Assembly: GCF_902167145.1 (NCBI RefSeq)
Contig: NC_050100.1
Location: 187,915,439-187,979,438, forward strand
Origin: Zea mays
Lineage: Eukaryota; Streptophyta; Magnoliopsida; Poales; Poaceae
Direction: 5' to 3'
Length of the DNA: 64,000 nt
Under the pieces are notes generated by a model. The model searched no databases. It was given only the letters and a program-made list of their open reading frames with translations, and was not told the DNA's origin. This document shows, in pieces, positions 44,117-55,804 of this stretch; within the stretch, counting starts at the first letter, position 1, and each line of letters begins with the position of its first letter. Made by a program: the position numbers and the translations under genes.

Positions 44117-44808
44117 TTTTGTCTTCCAAACTTTTTGTGGTATGTTCATACACTATGTAGACCTATATGTATCATTTGTGGACAATTATAACAGAGTTTT
44201 CAATATTTAGTAGATTTAGTTCGTTTATTTGAATTTCTTCGAAAAATTCAGATTTGAACTGCAGGTCACTCGAAACTTGGAAAACCGTGCATGCAAAAAT
44301 GATATTCATGTTACTTAGCATAAGTTACGACCGATTCCAGGAGCGGACCGGAAACTTCGAGCAACATACTCACTAAACATGGCCGTGAACTTGTCATCCA
44401 CATGTTTAAAAATTGTATAAAACACAAACAAAGTCAGAAAATCATGAAACTTGTCCACGTGTCATGATATCATATGTAAAACACAAACAACTTTCTGACT
44501 TTGTTTGTGTTTTATACAATCTTTAAACATGTGGATGGCAAGTTCACGGCCATGTTTAGTGAGCATGTTGCTCAAAGTTTCCGGTCCGCTCCTGAAATCG
44601 TCCGTAACTTGTGCTAAGTAGCATGGATACCATTTTTGCATGCACGGTTTTTCAAGTTTCGAGTGACCTGCAGTTCAAATCTGAATTTTCCGAAGAAATT
44701 CAAATAAATGAACTAAATCTAATAGCTCTTGAAAACACTGTTATAATTGTCCCAAAATGGTACATGTAGGTCTACATAGTGTAGGAACATGGCACAAAAA
44801 GTTTGGTT
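44117..44808. repeat. Large foldback (inverted repeat) inside the CACTA end
   Basis: Two arms of about 320 bp (44117-44440 and 44490-44808) are inverted copies: aaactttttgtggtatgttc at the far left pairs with the far right, and ataaaacacaaacaaagtc pairs with gactttgtttgtgttttat near the centre. The loop is about 50 bp. The RNA would form a long hairpin. Confidence 0.88.
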
Positions 44809-45099
44809 AGAAAAATAAAAACAATTACAATTTGCTTTGCTGAGTGTCCACTGAAGACACTCGGCAAAGAAGTCTTTGCCGAGTGCCAGCCGTGTGACAC
44901 TCGACATGGATTTTCTAAAAAACCCTAAATGAAGACTTTGCCGAGTGCCTGTCTGCTAGCACTCGGCAAAGAGGTCTTTGCCGAGTGCTAGATCCGGGGC
45001 ACTCGGCAAAGTAAATATTTTAATTTTTAAAAAATCTTTGCCGAGTGCCAGATCCGGGGCACTCGGCAAAGAAGTGGAACTTAACCGCCCGGTTCTCCT

Positions 45100-45410
45100 T
45101 CTTCTCGCTCACTCACTCACGCTCAACTCTCACGCCGACGCCGACCCCGCGCCCACCCTCGCCGCCGGTCCGCGCCCGCCCGCGCGCACCCGGCCCCGCG
45201 CCCGCCCTCGCCGGCGTCCCCGCGCGCGCACCTAGCCCCGCGCCCGCGCTCGCCGCCGACCCCGCGCCCGCCCTCGCCGCCGGCCCCGCGCGCGCACCCG
45301 GCCCCACGCCCGCCCTCGACCCCGACCCCGCGCCCGCCCTCTCGCCCGACCCCGCGCTCGCCGCCGGCCCGCAAGCCGTCGTACCCCTACGCACGGCAAT
45401 TCACCGGCGA
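45100..45410 (+). repeat. C/G-rich simple-sequence block
   Basis: Variations of cgcgcccgccctcgccgccgg recur without exact period. It produces false Ala/Pro/Arg frames on both strands. It ends at a possible 5' splice site (aaggtataca, 45437). Confidence 0.7.
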
Positions 45411-46244
45411 TCCTCCCCGTCGCAAGCCGCCACCCCTAAGGTATACATTTGTAATATGCGATTGATTATATGTGATTAAACGTAGTTTGCATGTGATTGA
45501 AAATTACATTTCTAATATATGTGTATGATTGGTCTATAGAAATTAAATGTAGGCCGATCAAGTTCATTATCTTGAATACATCAAAGTGCAACTTTGCATA
45601 CTCTTTTTACTGTGTGCATGTCAGTCATCGTGCTGTTAGTTTTATTTGTAGATTTTAAAAACCTCAACGTACAGGGGAGGTGCTGTCGATTTTTTTGTAT
45701 TAACAGACTTGTGTTTCTTTTTTACAGAGAAGATACTTGTCTTCCTAGCCGCTGCGGGTCTGCCTGCACCGCGTCGCGTCGCCACTGCACCGACCCGCCA
45801 CAGCCCCACTAGCCTGACTCCACCGCCACCCTAGGTATAACCTCTATTTCTGCATCATGGTCGTAGATCACGTAACCCAGTTAGGCGTCTCCCATTCGAA
45901 AGAGATACGGTGTAGATATGCAGATCTTTGCATATCTACAAATGTATCGGTTTTGAATTGTCCACGTTTTTTGGACAGCCCGCGGTTGCGTAGATGGTGT
46001 TAGTTTCATGCTCTACGACCACATAATTATAGTACATGTGATTAAAGTATGTAATGTGTTATGAATTTGTGGAACCCTATTTACAAGATGTGTGGTGATG
46101 AACTCAAAAGGATGGTTGAAGTCATTTTTATATTTTGAATTTGAGTACATGAACCACCATATTTTAAAAGTGTGATGCAAGTATAAAAGCTTAAGTGTGT
46201 AACCAAGTGCTCAACTCAACCCCATAAACACACTTCATGACCAA

Positions 46245-46980
46245 CACTGTCGGAATCCTGCTCTTTACCGAGTGCTCGACGCTTTACCGAGTGTTTTTTG
46301 TCGGGCATTCGATAAAGTCACACTCTCGGTAACGACCCCATTTACCGAGAGTAGGGCACTCGACATCGACAGACACTCGCCAAAGACATCTTTGCCGAGT
46401 GCCACACACTCGATGAACGACGACGCTCGGTAAAGGGATGTCAACAGTCATCTATAGCTGACGGTCGTTGACTTTGTCGAGCGCCAGGCGTTGGAACTCC
46501 GCAAAGAAGTTATTTTGTCGTGTGTCGCCCCGTCGACACTAGACAAACCATGCTTTGCCGAGTGCCTACATTTGACACTCGGCAAAGTATATTTGTATTT
46601 TTTTCTTTTTCCAACCAAACTTTTTGTGTTTTGTTCCTACACTATGTTGACTAACATGTTCCATTTTGGCACAATTATAAAAGTGTTTGCTATAACTATT
46701 AGATTTTCTTTTTTAATTGAATTTACTCGAATAATTCAGATTTGAACTGCAAGTCACTCGAAAAATGGAAAATCGTGAATGCAAAAATGATATCCATGTT
46801 ATTTAGCACAAGTTACGACCGATTTAAGGAGCAGACCAAAATTTTCGAGCACCATGCTCACGTAACATGATCGTGAACTTGCGATCAAGTTGTTTAACAA
46901 TTGTATAAAACACAAACAAAGTTAGAAAAACATTAAACTTGTCCACATGTCATGATATCATATGTAGAGGCTGTGATAAA
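46245..46980 (+). mobile_element. Second, more decayed CACTA end in the same orientation
   Basis: It starts CACTGTCGGAATCCTGCTC, a changed CACTA end, followed by degenerate TTTACCGAGTG / TTTGCCGAGTGCC words. From 46600 it matches the left arm of the foldback at 44117-44440. The right arm is not present. Confidence 0.65.
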
Positions 46981-47363
46981 AATTTGAGAATGTTTCAAAA
47001 AGTTGTGACATACTATGTGTAGAAAACTAGGTGTTGTAGCTTGCATGCCACTACTGTGCATTTTGTGGTACTGTTGTGACTTAATGGTCAATTGGGAGCT
47101 GAGGGATATTTATACCCCACTCCTCTTCTCTTTTATGGATATCTCAAGCATTCAGTCTCTCTAACCTTCAAACAAATCTTCCTCATCCCATTGAAGGTTC
47201 CCAAGCTCTCTGTTGCCTCCCTTTATGATTACTTGAGGGATTAGACTCCAAACATTGTTAAAGAGTTGTTTAATCGAAGGTCATACTCCTAGATCACTTA
47301 GTTCTCACTCAAGATTGTGTGTTGCATTTGTTACTCCTAGATGGAAGGATCGAAAGGATCTTG
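46981..47363. other. Unassigned DNA between CACTA end and Copia elements
   Basis: No gene or repeat boundary is recognised. A word gatatttataccccactcc near 47105 looks like a TATA box in plus direction, possibly from an old LTR. Confidence 0.35.
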
Positions 47364-47387
47364 ATGTCACCTAGAGGGGGTGGATAG
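47364..47387 (-). repeat. First 24 bp of another Copia LTR edge
   Basis: tgatgtcacctagagggggtgg closely resembles the edges of the Copia LTRs here (cctagagggggg near 47395, 49720, 55845, 63215). The Opie-like element therefore seems to have landed just inside an older LTR, whose remainder would lie beyond 64000. Confidence 0.5.
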
Positions 47388-48564
47388 TGAAAGTCGCCTA
47401 GAGGTGGGATGAATAGGGTGAATCTGAAATTTAGAAGCTTTAAGCACAATTACAAGTCGGGGTTAGCGTTAGAAATATAAACGAGTCCGAAAAGAGAGGG
47501 CGAAAAAAATCACAAGCAAATAAGGCGGATGACACGGTGATTTGTTTTACCGAGGTTCGGTTCTTGCAAACCTACTCCCCGTTGAGGTGGTCACAAAGAC
47601 TGGGTCTCTTTCAACCCTTTCCCTCTCTCAAACGGTCACTTAGACCGAGTGAGCTTCTCTTCTCAATCAAACGGGACACTAAGTCCCCACAAGGACCACC
47701 ACACAATTGGTGTCTCTTGCCTTGGTTACAATTGAGTTGGAATCAAGAAAGAATGAAGAAGAAAAGTAATCCAAGCGCAAGAGCTCAAATGAACACAAGT
47801 ATCTCTCTCTCACTAGTCACTATTTGATTGGAATTGTCTTTGGACTTGGGAGAGGATTTGATCTCTTTGGTTGTGTCTTATATTGAATGCTATAGCTCTT
47901 GTATGAGCTATGAAGACTGAAAACTTGGATACAATGAATGGTGGGTGGTTGGGGGTATTTATAGCCCCAACCACCAAAGGAGCCGTTGGTGGAGGCTGCT
48001 GTCGCATGGCGCACCAGACACTGTCCGGTGCGTCAGCCACGTCACCCGGCCGTTGGGGTTCGACCGTTGGAGCTTCTGTCTTCTGGGCCACCGGGCAGTC
48101 CGGTGGTGCACCGGACAGTCACTGTTCACTGTCCGGTGCGCCTTCTGACGTCTGTCCTGACTTCTGCGCGTGCAGGCGCGCACTGTAGCGCATTTAATGT
48201 TCTTGCAGACGACCGTTGGCGCTGTGTAGCCGTTACTCCGCTGGTGTACCGGACAGTCCTGTGCTACACCGGACAGTCCGGTGAATTATAGCAGAGCGGC
48301 TCCCAGATTTCCCGAAGGTGGGAAGTTTGAAGTCAGATTCCCTAGTGCACCGGACACTGTCCGGTGCGCCAGACCAGGGCGCACTTTGGTTGTCTTTTGC
48401 TCTCTTTGTTTGAACCCTTCCTTGGTCTTTTTATTGGTTTGTTGTGAACCTTTGGCACCTGTAGAACTCATAATCTAAAGCAAACTAGTTAGTCCAATTA
48501 TTTGTGTTGGGCAATTCAACCACCAAAATCAATTAGGAAAAGGTGTAAGCCTATTTCCCTTTCA
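47388..48564 (-). repeat. 3' LTR of the Opie-like element (1177 bp)
   Basis: On the plus strand it starts tgaaagtcgcctagagg and ends atttccctttca. A TATA box (minus) is at 47956-47963. It has several CCGGACAGTCCGGT-type palindromes, some degenerate. Confidence 0.85.
47956..47963 (-). promoter_or_regulatory. TATA box in the Opie-like 3' LTR
   Basis: TATAAATA on the minus strand between two GGGG blocks. The same site is in the 5' LTR at 63787-63794. Confidence 0.6.
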
Positions 48565-48581
48565 ATCTCCCCCTTTTTGGT
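48565..48581 (-). other. Polypurine tract of the Opie-like element
   Basis: CACCAAAAAGGGGGAGAT on the minus strand, against the 3' LTR. It is the same as at 51620 and 6194. Confidence 0.8.
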
Positions 48582-49381
48582 GATTGATGCCAACACAAAC
48601 CAAAGCAAATATATAAGTGTAGAATTGAACTAGTTTGCATAATGTAAGTGCAAAGGTTGCTTGGAATGAAACCAATAATTATTTCTACTAGATATGTATG
48701 GATGGCTTTCTTCTTATTCAAAATTTTGGACCACGCTTGCACCACTTGTTTTGTTTTGCAATGTTTTGGAAATTCTTTTTCAAATTATTTTGCAAATAGT
48801 CAAAGGTATATGAATAAGATTTTGAGAAGCATTTTCAAGATTTGAGATTTTCTCCCCCTGTTTCAAATGCTTTTCCTTTGACTACACAAAACTCCCCCTT
48901 AATGAAATCCTCCTCTTAGTGTTCAAGAGGGTTTTAGATATTAATTTTGAAGAGGGTATACCAATTTGAAATTATATCAAAAATAGGATACCAATTGAAC
49001 AATCTTTTCTTAACCCAAATTTGAAAGACTACATTTTTGAAATTGGTGGTGGTGCGGTCCTTTTGCTTTGGGCTATACTTTCTCCCCCTTTGGCATGAAT
49101 CGCCAAAAACGGATACTTGTGAGTGAAATATAAGCCCTTTTACTTTCTCCCTCTATGGTAAATAATATATGAGTGAAGATTATACCAAATTGGAGAGCGT
49201 TGCGGAGCGACGATGAAGGATGAATAATTCGATAGAGTGGAGTGGAAGCCTTGTCTTCGCCGAAGACTCCAATTCCCTTTCAATCTATGACTTAGCATGA
49301 AATGCACATGAAACCACATTAGACATAGCACATGAAAGAGATATGATCAAAGGTATATAAATGAGCTATGAGTGCAAAATA
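48582..49381 (-). other. Non-coding 3' internal region of the Opie-like element
   Basis: No coding signal between the end of RNase H (49382) and the purine tract. Such 3' spacers are usual in this lineage. Confidence 0.5.
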
Positions 49382-49672
49382 TCAATCAAAGTTCCTAGAA
49401 TCAAGAATATTTAGCTCATGTCTAAGTTTGGTAAAAGTTTGCTCATCTAATGGCTTGGTAAAGATATCGGCTAATTGTTCTTTGGTATTAACATAAGCAA
49501 TCTCGATATCCCCCTTTTGTTGGTGATCCCTTAAAAAGTGATACCGAATGGCTATGTGTTTAGTGCGGCTATGCTCAACGGGATTATCCGCAATGCGGAT
49601 TGCACTCTCATTATCACATAGAAGAGGAACTTTGGTTAATTTGTAACCATAGTCCCTAAGGGTTTGCCTCAT
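49382..49672 (-). pseudogene. Copia RNase H, C-terminal part (after nested insertion)
   Basis: The frame runs MRQTLRDYGY, LLCDNESAIRIADN, HSRTKHIAIRYHFLRDH and LADIFTKPLD, the normal end of Copia RNase H, which removes RNA from the RNA-DNA hybrid. It is the direct continuation of the frame ending at 57775 before the nested element came in. The five bases 49668-49672 are the duplicated target. Confidence 0.88.
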
Positions 49673-51619
49673 TGAAAGTTCCCTTTGACCCGGGAACAGG
49701 ATCTGGATGTCGCCTAGAGGGGGGGGTGAATAGGCGAATAAAACTTATTACTTTAAAACTTAAATTCTTACTCTACTCGAAGACTTAGTACGCAGTGGAG
49801 TGAGAAGACTCTTCGAGTAGGTTGCAGCGGAATCAGAGATCCTGTCTCAAAAATGTCCTGCACTTCAAATAAAGCTTATACCACAGATAAGTATTGAAGT
49901 GCAGATATAAAGACGAGTAAGACAGAGAGTCAGGATACAATACAGAACAGAGCACACAGACGCAAGGATTTATCCCGAGGTTCGGCCAAGCCTAAAATGC
50001 TTGCCTAGTCCTCGTTGGAGTTAGCCACACCTGGGCTTGGAGTCTATTTCAACTCCTTCCTCCGTTTGCTTAGATCTGTCAGTATGACAGATAGAGCCTT
50101 TCACTATTGAGTGGGGTTACAACAGAACCGCGGCTGCTTACAAACTTCTTGGCAGCACCTCGGCAGAGTAACGATACGCTCAAGACCTTGCTCTAGCTCT
50201 TAGCAGCACTATTCCTCTCTCTAAAGGCTTATAGCTGTGCCTTCTACACAAACTATAGAGTTACACACAAGAGGGAGAGCGAGAATTGATTCCAGTGAAG
50301 TCTACACTTGTTGGCTGCACTTGTACTTTGCTTAAGGCGCCTAGGGGTCCCTTTTATAGGCACAAGGGGCCTAGGAGCCGTTGGAATCCCATTTGAAAGG
50401 CAATACTTTCTTTCTGTCGGGTGGCGCACCGGACAGTCCGGTGCACACCGGACATTGTCCGGTGCCCGATTTCTTTCCTTCTATGGCGAAGCCGACCGTT
50501 GGCAGTCTTGGAGCCGTTGGCGCACCGGACATGTCCGGTGCACACCGGACAGTCTGGTGCCTCCATCTAGCCGTTGGTTCGGCCACGTGTCCCGCGCAGA
50601 TCGCACGGCCGACCGTTGGCCCGGCCGACCGTTGGCTCACCGGACAGTCCGGTGCACACCGGACAGTCCGGTGAATTATAGCCGTACGTCGCCGGTGAAT
50701 TCCCGAGAGCGGCCAGTTCGCCAGAGTTCAGCCTGGCGCACCGGACACTGTCCGGTGCACCACCGGACAGTCCGGTGTGCCAGACTGAGCTGCCTTGGCT
50801 GTACATAGCCAAGCCCTTTGCACCTCTCTTCTTTTCTTCTTCTTTCTGTTTCTAACACTTAGACAAGTATATTAGTCCACAAAACCAATGTACTAAGTAT
50901 AGAAACATACCTTCTCTTAATCATTAAATCTATAGCATTCCACATGCTTGAGCTTTGATGTTGGACTCATAAATCATCAAGTCGGCTTGTCTTGATCTAG
51001 ATTGACATTACTTGGCTCCAACATCCTGTAAAGGTCACATAGAACATCTCCAAACATAGGAACAACCCAAACTAAAGATCAAGGTGAACTTAGCTCTTTT
51101 GGGCTGCTTCCAGTTCTGGTTTTGACACTTGTTCTCCTTCTAGTGACCTTGATCTCCTTCTTAGAGCTTGTTCTTGAGCCTTATGACTTACACCACATAA
51201 CTGTAGCTGTTACCTCATTGGCTGTAAGTCACGTTCTTATGCAGTGATCCTTGATGTGCCGTAACTGTTCTCAACTCGATCACCCTTGACTTTGCAAGCC
51301 TTCTTCTTCACCCTTGGCTTTGGGTTCCTCAGCCTCCTTGACCTTCTCCCGTGCACTTGGTACCTCGAAGCTCTTCTTGCCTCCGTCCTTGGCTTGATCA
51401 GTTGTCTCCGAGCTACGCACCCGAGTCTCACTTTTGCAATGTCCATCTTACTTGTGATGTCCATTATGTATCCATAATCCAGTTCTTGGACCATCACATT
51501 TGTTCACTTGTGTTGAACCCTGTAGGCTTTACTTTAAGCACCTGTTCAACACTTAGTACACTTGTTAGTCCTTTAATTGAGTTGTCATCCAAACATCAAA
51601 ACTCACAAGAGAGCTTTCA
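49673..51619 (-). repeat. 3' LTR of the gag-only element (1947 bp)
   Basis: On the plus strand it runs from tgaaagttccctttgacccg to cacaagagagctttca. TATA (minus) at 50351-50358. It has one fewer 19-bp palindrome unit than its partner. Confidence 0.92.
50351..50358 (-). promoter_or_regulatory. TATA box in the gag-only element 3' LTR
   Basis: TATAAAAG on the minus strand, followed by GGGACCCC as in the Opie/Ji-like LTRs. The partner site is 56482-56489. Confidence 0.6.
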
Positions 51620-51636
51620 ATCTCCCCCTTTTTGGT
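51620..51636 (-). other. Polypurine tract of the gag-only element
   Basis: CACCAAAAAGGGGGAGAT on the minus strand, identical to the tracts of the other two Copia elements. This suits use of the same replication enzymes. Confidence 0.8.
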
Positions 51637-54019
51637 GATTGATGGCAACACAATTAAAGCTTACATAAGAATAAGATTTGAAGCACAAATTTGAATTCTA
51701 AGATTATAGAATGCTCCCCCTAAATGAGTGCTTACTTCAAAAACATAATTTTGGCCTCAGACGCCAATTTGCACATACTTAGGCAAATCGAAACATTTCT
51801 ATACCTTAGCACTTTTTAGTATGCATTGTGGCAAGAATCAAACCATGATGCTATAACACACAAATGCACATAATCAGAGTTAAACACCATTCAATTTAGT
51901 GGGTATATCACAGAAATATCAACCTACCACTATTCATCATTAAGATACCAATTCAAACTAAGACACTAATTGAAAGCAATCTTAAAGCACCATTAACCAC
52001 ATGACTATCTATTTCAGAATGAACACAATAGATGCCAATTAATTCATAGCAACGAAAGCACTAGTCCATATGATGCAACACATATAATACTGCAGGAAGC
52101 ATATGAATAACACACTAGCAAAGCTTAAACTAACACATCACCCCCTTAGGATAAGCTTTCCTCTCAGGTTGAGATAAGCTTTAATGCACAAATTCTCCCC
52201 CTTTGACATCAAACACCAAAAACCATACTCGAGCAAGAACATAGGATGATGTCAAGGGACAGCAGGGTGTCAAGGGGGAAAAACGACTATCAAAAAACTC
52301 CCCCTTACTTATTGAACATATGCACTATCAACATTTAGGTAAGATACATATATGCAAAAAGATTAATACTCCCTTTGTACCTTTACCATGTTGTAGTGTA
52401 CTTCCCATCTTGAAAGTATCTGATCTCTCAAGAGCTTCTTCACACTTGTGCCTGATTCTTTATCCTTATTTTTTCTTGTTGCTAAGACACCAAACTTAGA
52501 ACAAGTTATAGTATTTGGCACAAGAAGAAACTTCCAATCTAATGATTATCAAAAGATGTCAATTGAAGTAGACTATCACGGCTACTAATTGAAAGATACC
52601 AATTGAAAAAGTTCATTTATTATCATAGCTCCATGATATTTAAGAATAAGCAACTATTATCACCAGATATTATAGAGCATGAGCAATCTAAAATTATGCA
52701 CTTACTCACAACTTGAGATACCAATTTCTTGACTTACAGAGGTACCCAAGTCCTGATTGCTCCATTTCTTGCTTATCTTCTCTTTTCCACCTAGAGACTA
52801 TACAAGATTGCTCAATAAACAGTTAGTCTCGAAAGACACAAGTTATGTGTGCTCCCCCAAGTTGTGCATCAAGTATTTGAATGACTTGCACTTTGCACAT
52901 TCTAGCTTCCTTAGAACTAGAGGGGATCACAACATACCTTGGTCAAGGCATACTCTATCACTTTCATCACACAAGGATGCCAATTTGAATATCAATTGTA
53001 AAACCACTTAACACCAATTGAAGGCTAAATGAAAGGTTGACTAAATTCAACAATGCATGCCTCAGTGGCACCTAAGCCAATTCATTACTCAAGGAAGTAT
53101 AGCATTTACACGCAACTTAGACATGCTTTATATTTAACTATCATTGCATATACCAATTGAAGATCAACACAATCATGTATATAAAGCGAAATATCTAAGC
53201 ATGTCATAATTAAGAAGGTTCTTTAGGTACACCAAAAGAAACAACATTTTAAGGCATAAGTCTTCTAAGCCACGATACTACCAATGAAATGCAAGAACAC
53301 AGCTATGATCACTGTCAATGGAACTTCAAGATATTCAATAAAATTGCACAGTTCCATTTTCCATACCTTTGCCTTTATGAGAGCAATTGTTATCACCAAT
53401 TCAGGGCTCCTTTTGCTCATGCACCTCATAGCTCAAGAGGGCACGACATGGATTTGAAATTCACACAGTACCAAACTAGGGTAATCATGTGAACATGGAC
53501 TAAACAAAATGTCATAATTGCACATAGCATGACTTACAAAAAAAGGTTTATCCATATACACCAAGAGAGTTAATCGTTGTGGATATAACAAATGAAAGAG
53601 CTACCCATGAATGATTCAAAAGATATATCCTATATAGCACCAGTCATGATTAAGCAAACAACATTATGATTCATTTAACACAGGCAATCATAAAGCATAA
53701 CTACTCCAAAGACAGGTAGCACAACAAGCCAACTTAAGAGCAATACTAAATTGCAATTATGTACTTAAAATACATGGGGTACCGTCCTTTGGAGAGCTAG
53801 CTGTAGATTCTCATCAAAGTCCTTTTACTCGATTCACCAATAATGGTTAAGGACCTATACACCTTATTTTACTTGAGATGAACATGGGATTAGTGTCTCA
53901 CAATAATTCAACCTTGGGACAATAAACACCAACACAATTAACAGCTTAAGCATAGAGTTTTAGATAACCGTCTTAAGCTCTTCCATGGTCTCCAGTCCAT
54001 CTCAAGGCACCTGCATGGT
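51637..54019 (-). other. Non-coding internal region where pol would be expected
   Basis: About 2.4 kb without any domain on either strand. Words such as ccaattgaa and taccaattg recur, and composition is AT-rich. It is not a decayed pol as far as can be read. Confidence 0.6.
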
Positions 54020-55750
54020 CTAGTTAGCACAGTTTGGTACCCATCTCGAGATGGGTCCATAACGTTCATCTAAAAGGGCCTTTGGTACCCAAATAACAGT
54101 TGTGCTAGTTCTAGGTGATCTCATTACTGACCTAGCACAAGTGTATGATTGGGGTCTCCTAAGCGAATAAGATTGAGATAAATTTACTTGTTTAGGAATC
54201 TTACCTTTATAACATACCTTGGATAGATGACCCTGCTCACCACACTTGTAGCAGAAGCGTCACTCAACTTGACACGACGCTTGCTGTGTGTCATTTTCCT
54301 TGGTGAGGGTCACCTTGGAGGATGCACATCCTTGATTCTTCATGACCGGACATGAAGTGATCGTGTGGTCCTTTTTGTTGCATCCAAAACAACTCCTTGT
54401 CCCTTCATTCTTGTCTTTGTACGGACAAGACGCGATGAGGTGGCCTAACTTCTTGCACTTGAAACACCTCCTTTTTCCTTTTCCCTTTTTGTACTTGAAT
54501 GACATGGAGAGAAGGTCAGTGCAAACAACATGATTAATTGAATCTTTACCTTTTTCCTTTTTCATGTTGATTTCTTCATTTATAGCTTTGGGAACATTCT
54601 TCTTGTTGAGCTTAACACTTGCTGCAGTTTTTCCTTTCTCAAGCTTCTTCACCACGCGCCCGTGGATATCTTGAGAGAGTTGAGCAATGTGTCTTCTCCT
54701 TAGCTGTCTTTGCTTCTTGTTCCCACACAATTTTCTTTTTGATCCTGCAACTTGTTTCTCAAACAAAGATTGGCCTTTCTTGGGGCGGTGGAGGTCAGCA
54801 CATGATAATATTTTGACCAATTGATTACTAGTGCAAGAATGAGGTTCATATGAGTTTAAACTAGTAATTACTACCTCATGAGCAATATCGAGCATGATAT
54901 GATCATCAACTAGTTTACTATGAGAGTATGACAACATATCATACTTTTCACTAAGAGCAAGCTTTTCTAAATTCATTGTTTCTACTTGACTTCTAAGCAT
55001 AGAATTTTCAGTTTTAAGTTGAGCAACATTAGATAGAGCGTCATAATTATTACTTTGCTCAATTAACATTGAATCATACCGTTGGACCAAGACATCATGA
55101 GAGCACCTCAGCTCCTCATGTTCTTTGGTCATCTTCTCTTCTTCTTCCACATCATCGGTCTCATTTTCCCTGTCATTAATGTCAGTGGAAGCAATATAGG
55201 AAAATGTACCTTGTGATGATGAAGATTCATCCTCGCTATCATCCTCATATTCCTCCTCATCATGGCTTTTGTCTCCACCGTCATTGTTAGCAATAAAACA
55301 CTTATTATTAGTGGAGACCAAACCTGTCGACGAGGTAGATTCACCGTTGGGTGTCCATCGTTCTTGATCTTCTCCCTTTGAATGGTTAGCATCACAAGCA
55401 ATATAGGGAGTAGAAGTAGTACAATTTGCCACACAATATTTTACTTTAATTCTATTCCATAAATCATGAGCATCAACAAACAAATCATTATCACTACTCA
55501 TGATGGCAAAATAGGCATTTCTAGAAAGAGACTCAACTAAGATGTTGCAAGCACGGTGATTGAGAGATAAACATCTTAGTTCATCATTAGAGGGATTTTT
55601 ACTAATATCAGATGGAAAAATACTTCTACTAAAGATCTGTCTCAAATCAGAATCAATACTCATGAAAGCATTATAAATAGAGACAGACCAAGATTTGTAA
55701 TTAGAGCCATCGCCTAAAAGAATTTCTACAGTTACCTCTTGTGACGACAT
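54020..55750 (-). pseudogene. Copia gag with three zinc knuckles, one stop
   Basis: The start is the ATG at 55750, about 40 bp after the primer site. The frame has 576 codons before the TAG at 54020, with a single internal TGA at 54260-54262. A gag head (residues 1-110, with GDGSNYKSWSVSIYNAF) is followed by an acidic stretch, a long coiled coil (about 220-320), a basic part, and zinc knuckles CFKCKKLGHLIASC, CFGCNKKDHTITSC and, after the TGA, CYKCGEQGHLSKVC. The end has IWVPKALL. The TGA fits a Trp codon (VE-W-RFCYKC). Read to the TGA, a 496-residue Gag with two knuckles would still form. Confidence 0.8.
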
Positions 55751-55790
55751 CGTTATCTCCGGACGGCTAAGCCCACACTGGAGAGGCCTA

Positions 55791-55802
55791 GCTCCGATAC
55801 CA
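55791..55802 (-). other. Primer binding site of the gag-only element
   Basis: TGGTATCGGAGC on the minus strand next to the 5' LTR. Initiator-Met-type, with one change from TGGTATCAGAGC. Confidence 0.8.
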
Positions 55803-55804
55803 AT

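Larger units (their letters stand above)
43762..46244 (+). mobile_element. CACTA (En/Spm-type) transposon end with GC-rich leader region
   Basis: It starts with CACTACCGGAATTCGGC, the terminal type of CACTA elements. Subterminal regions (43775-44100 and 44830-45070) are packed with TTTGCCGAGTGCC and its complement GGCACTCGGCAAA, the expected transposase-binding motif array. 45100-45400 is a C/G-rich simple-sequence block, then exon-like GC-rich and AT-rich parts. No transposase frame is seen in the window, and no opposite end with TAGTG was found, so this is a fragment. Confidence 0.75.

Noticed and set aside
45045..45479. Ala/Pro-rich frames in the CACTA region
   Set aside because: They come from C/G simple sequence. 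No transposase domain.
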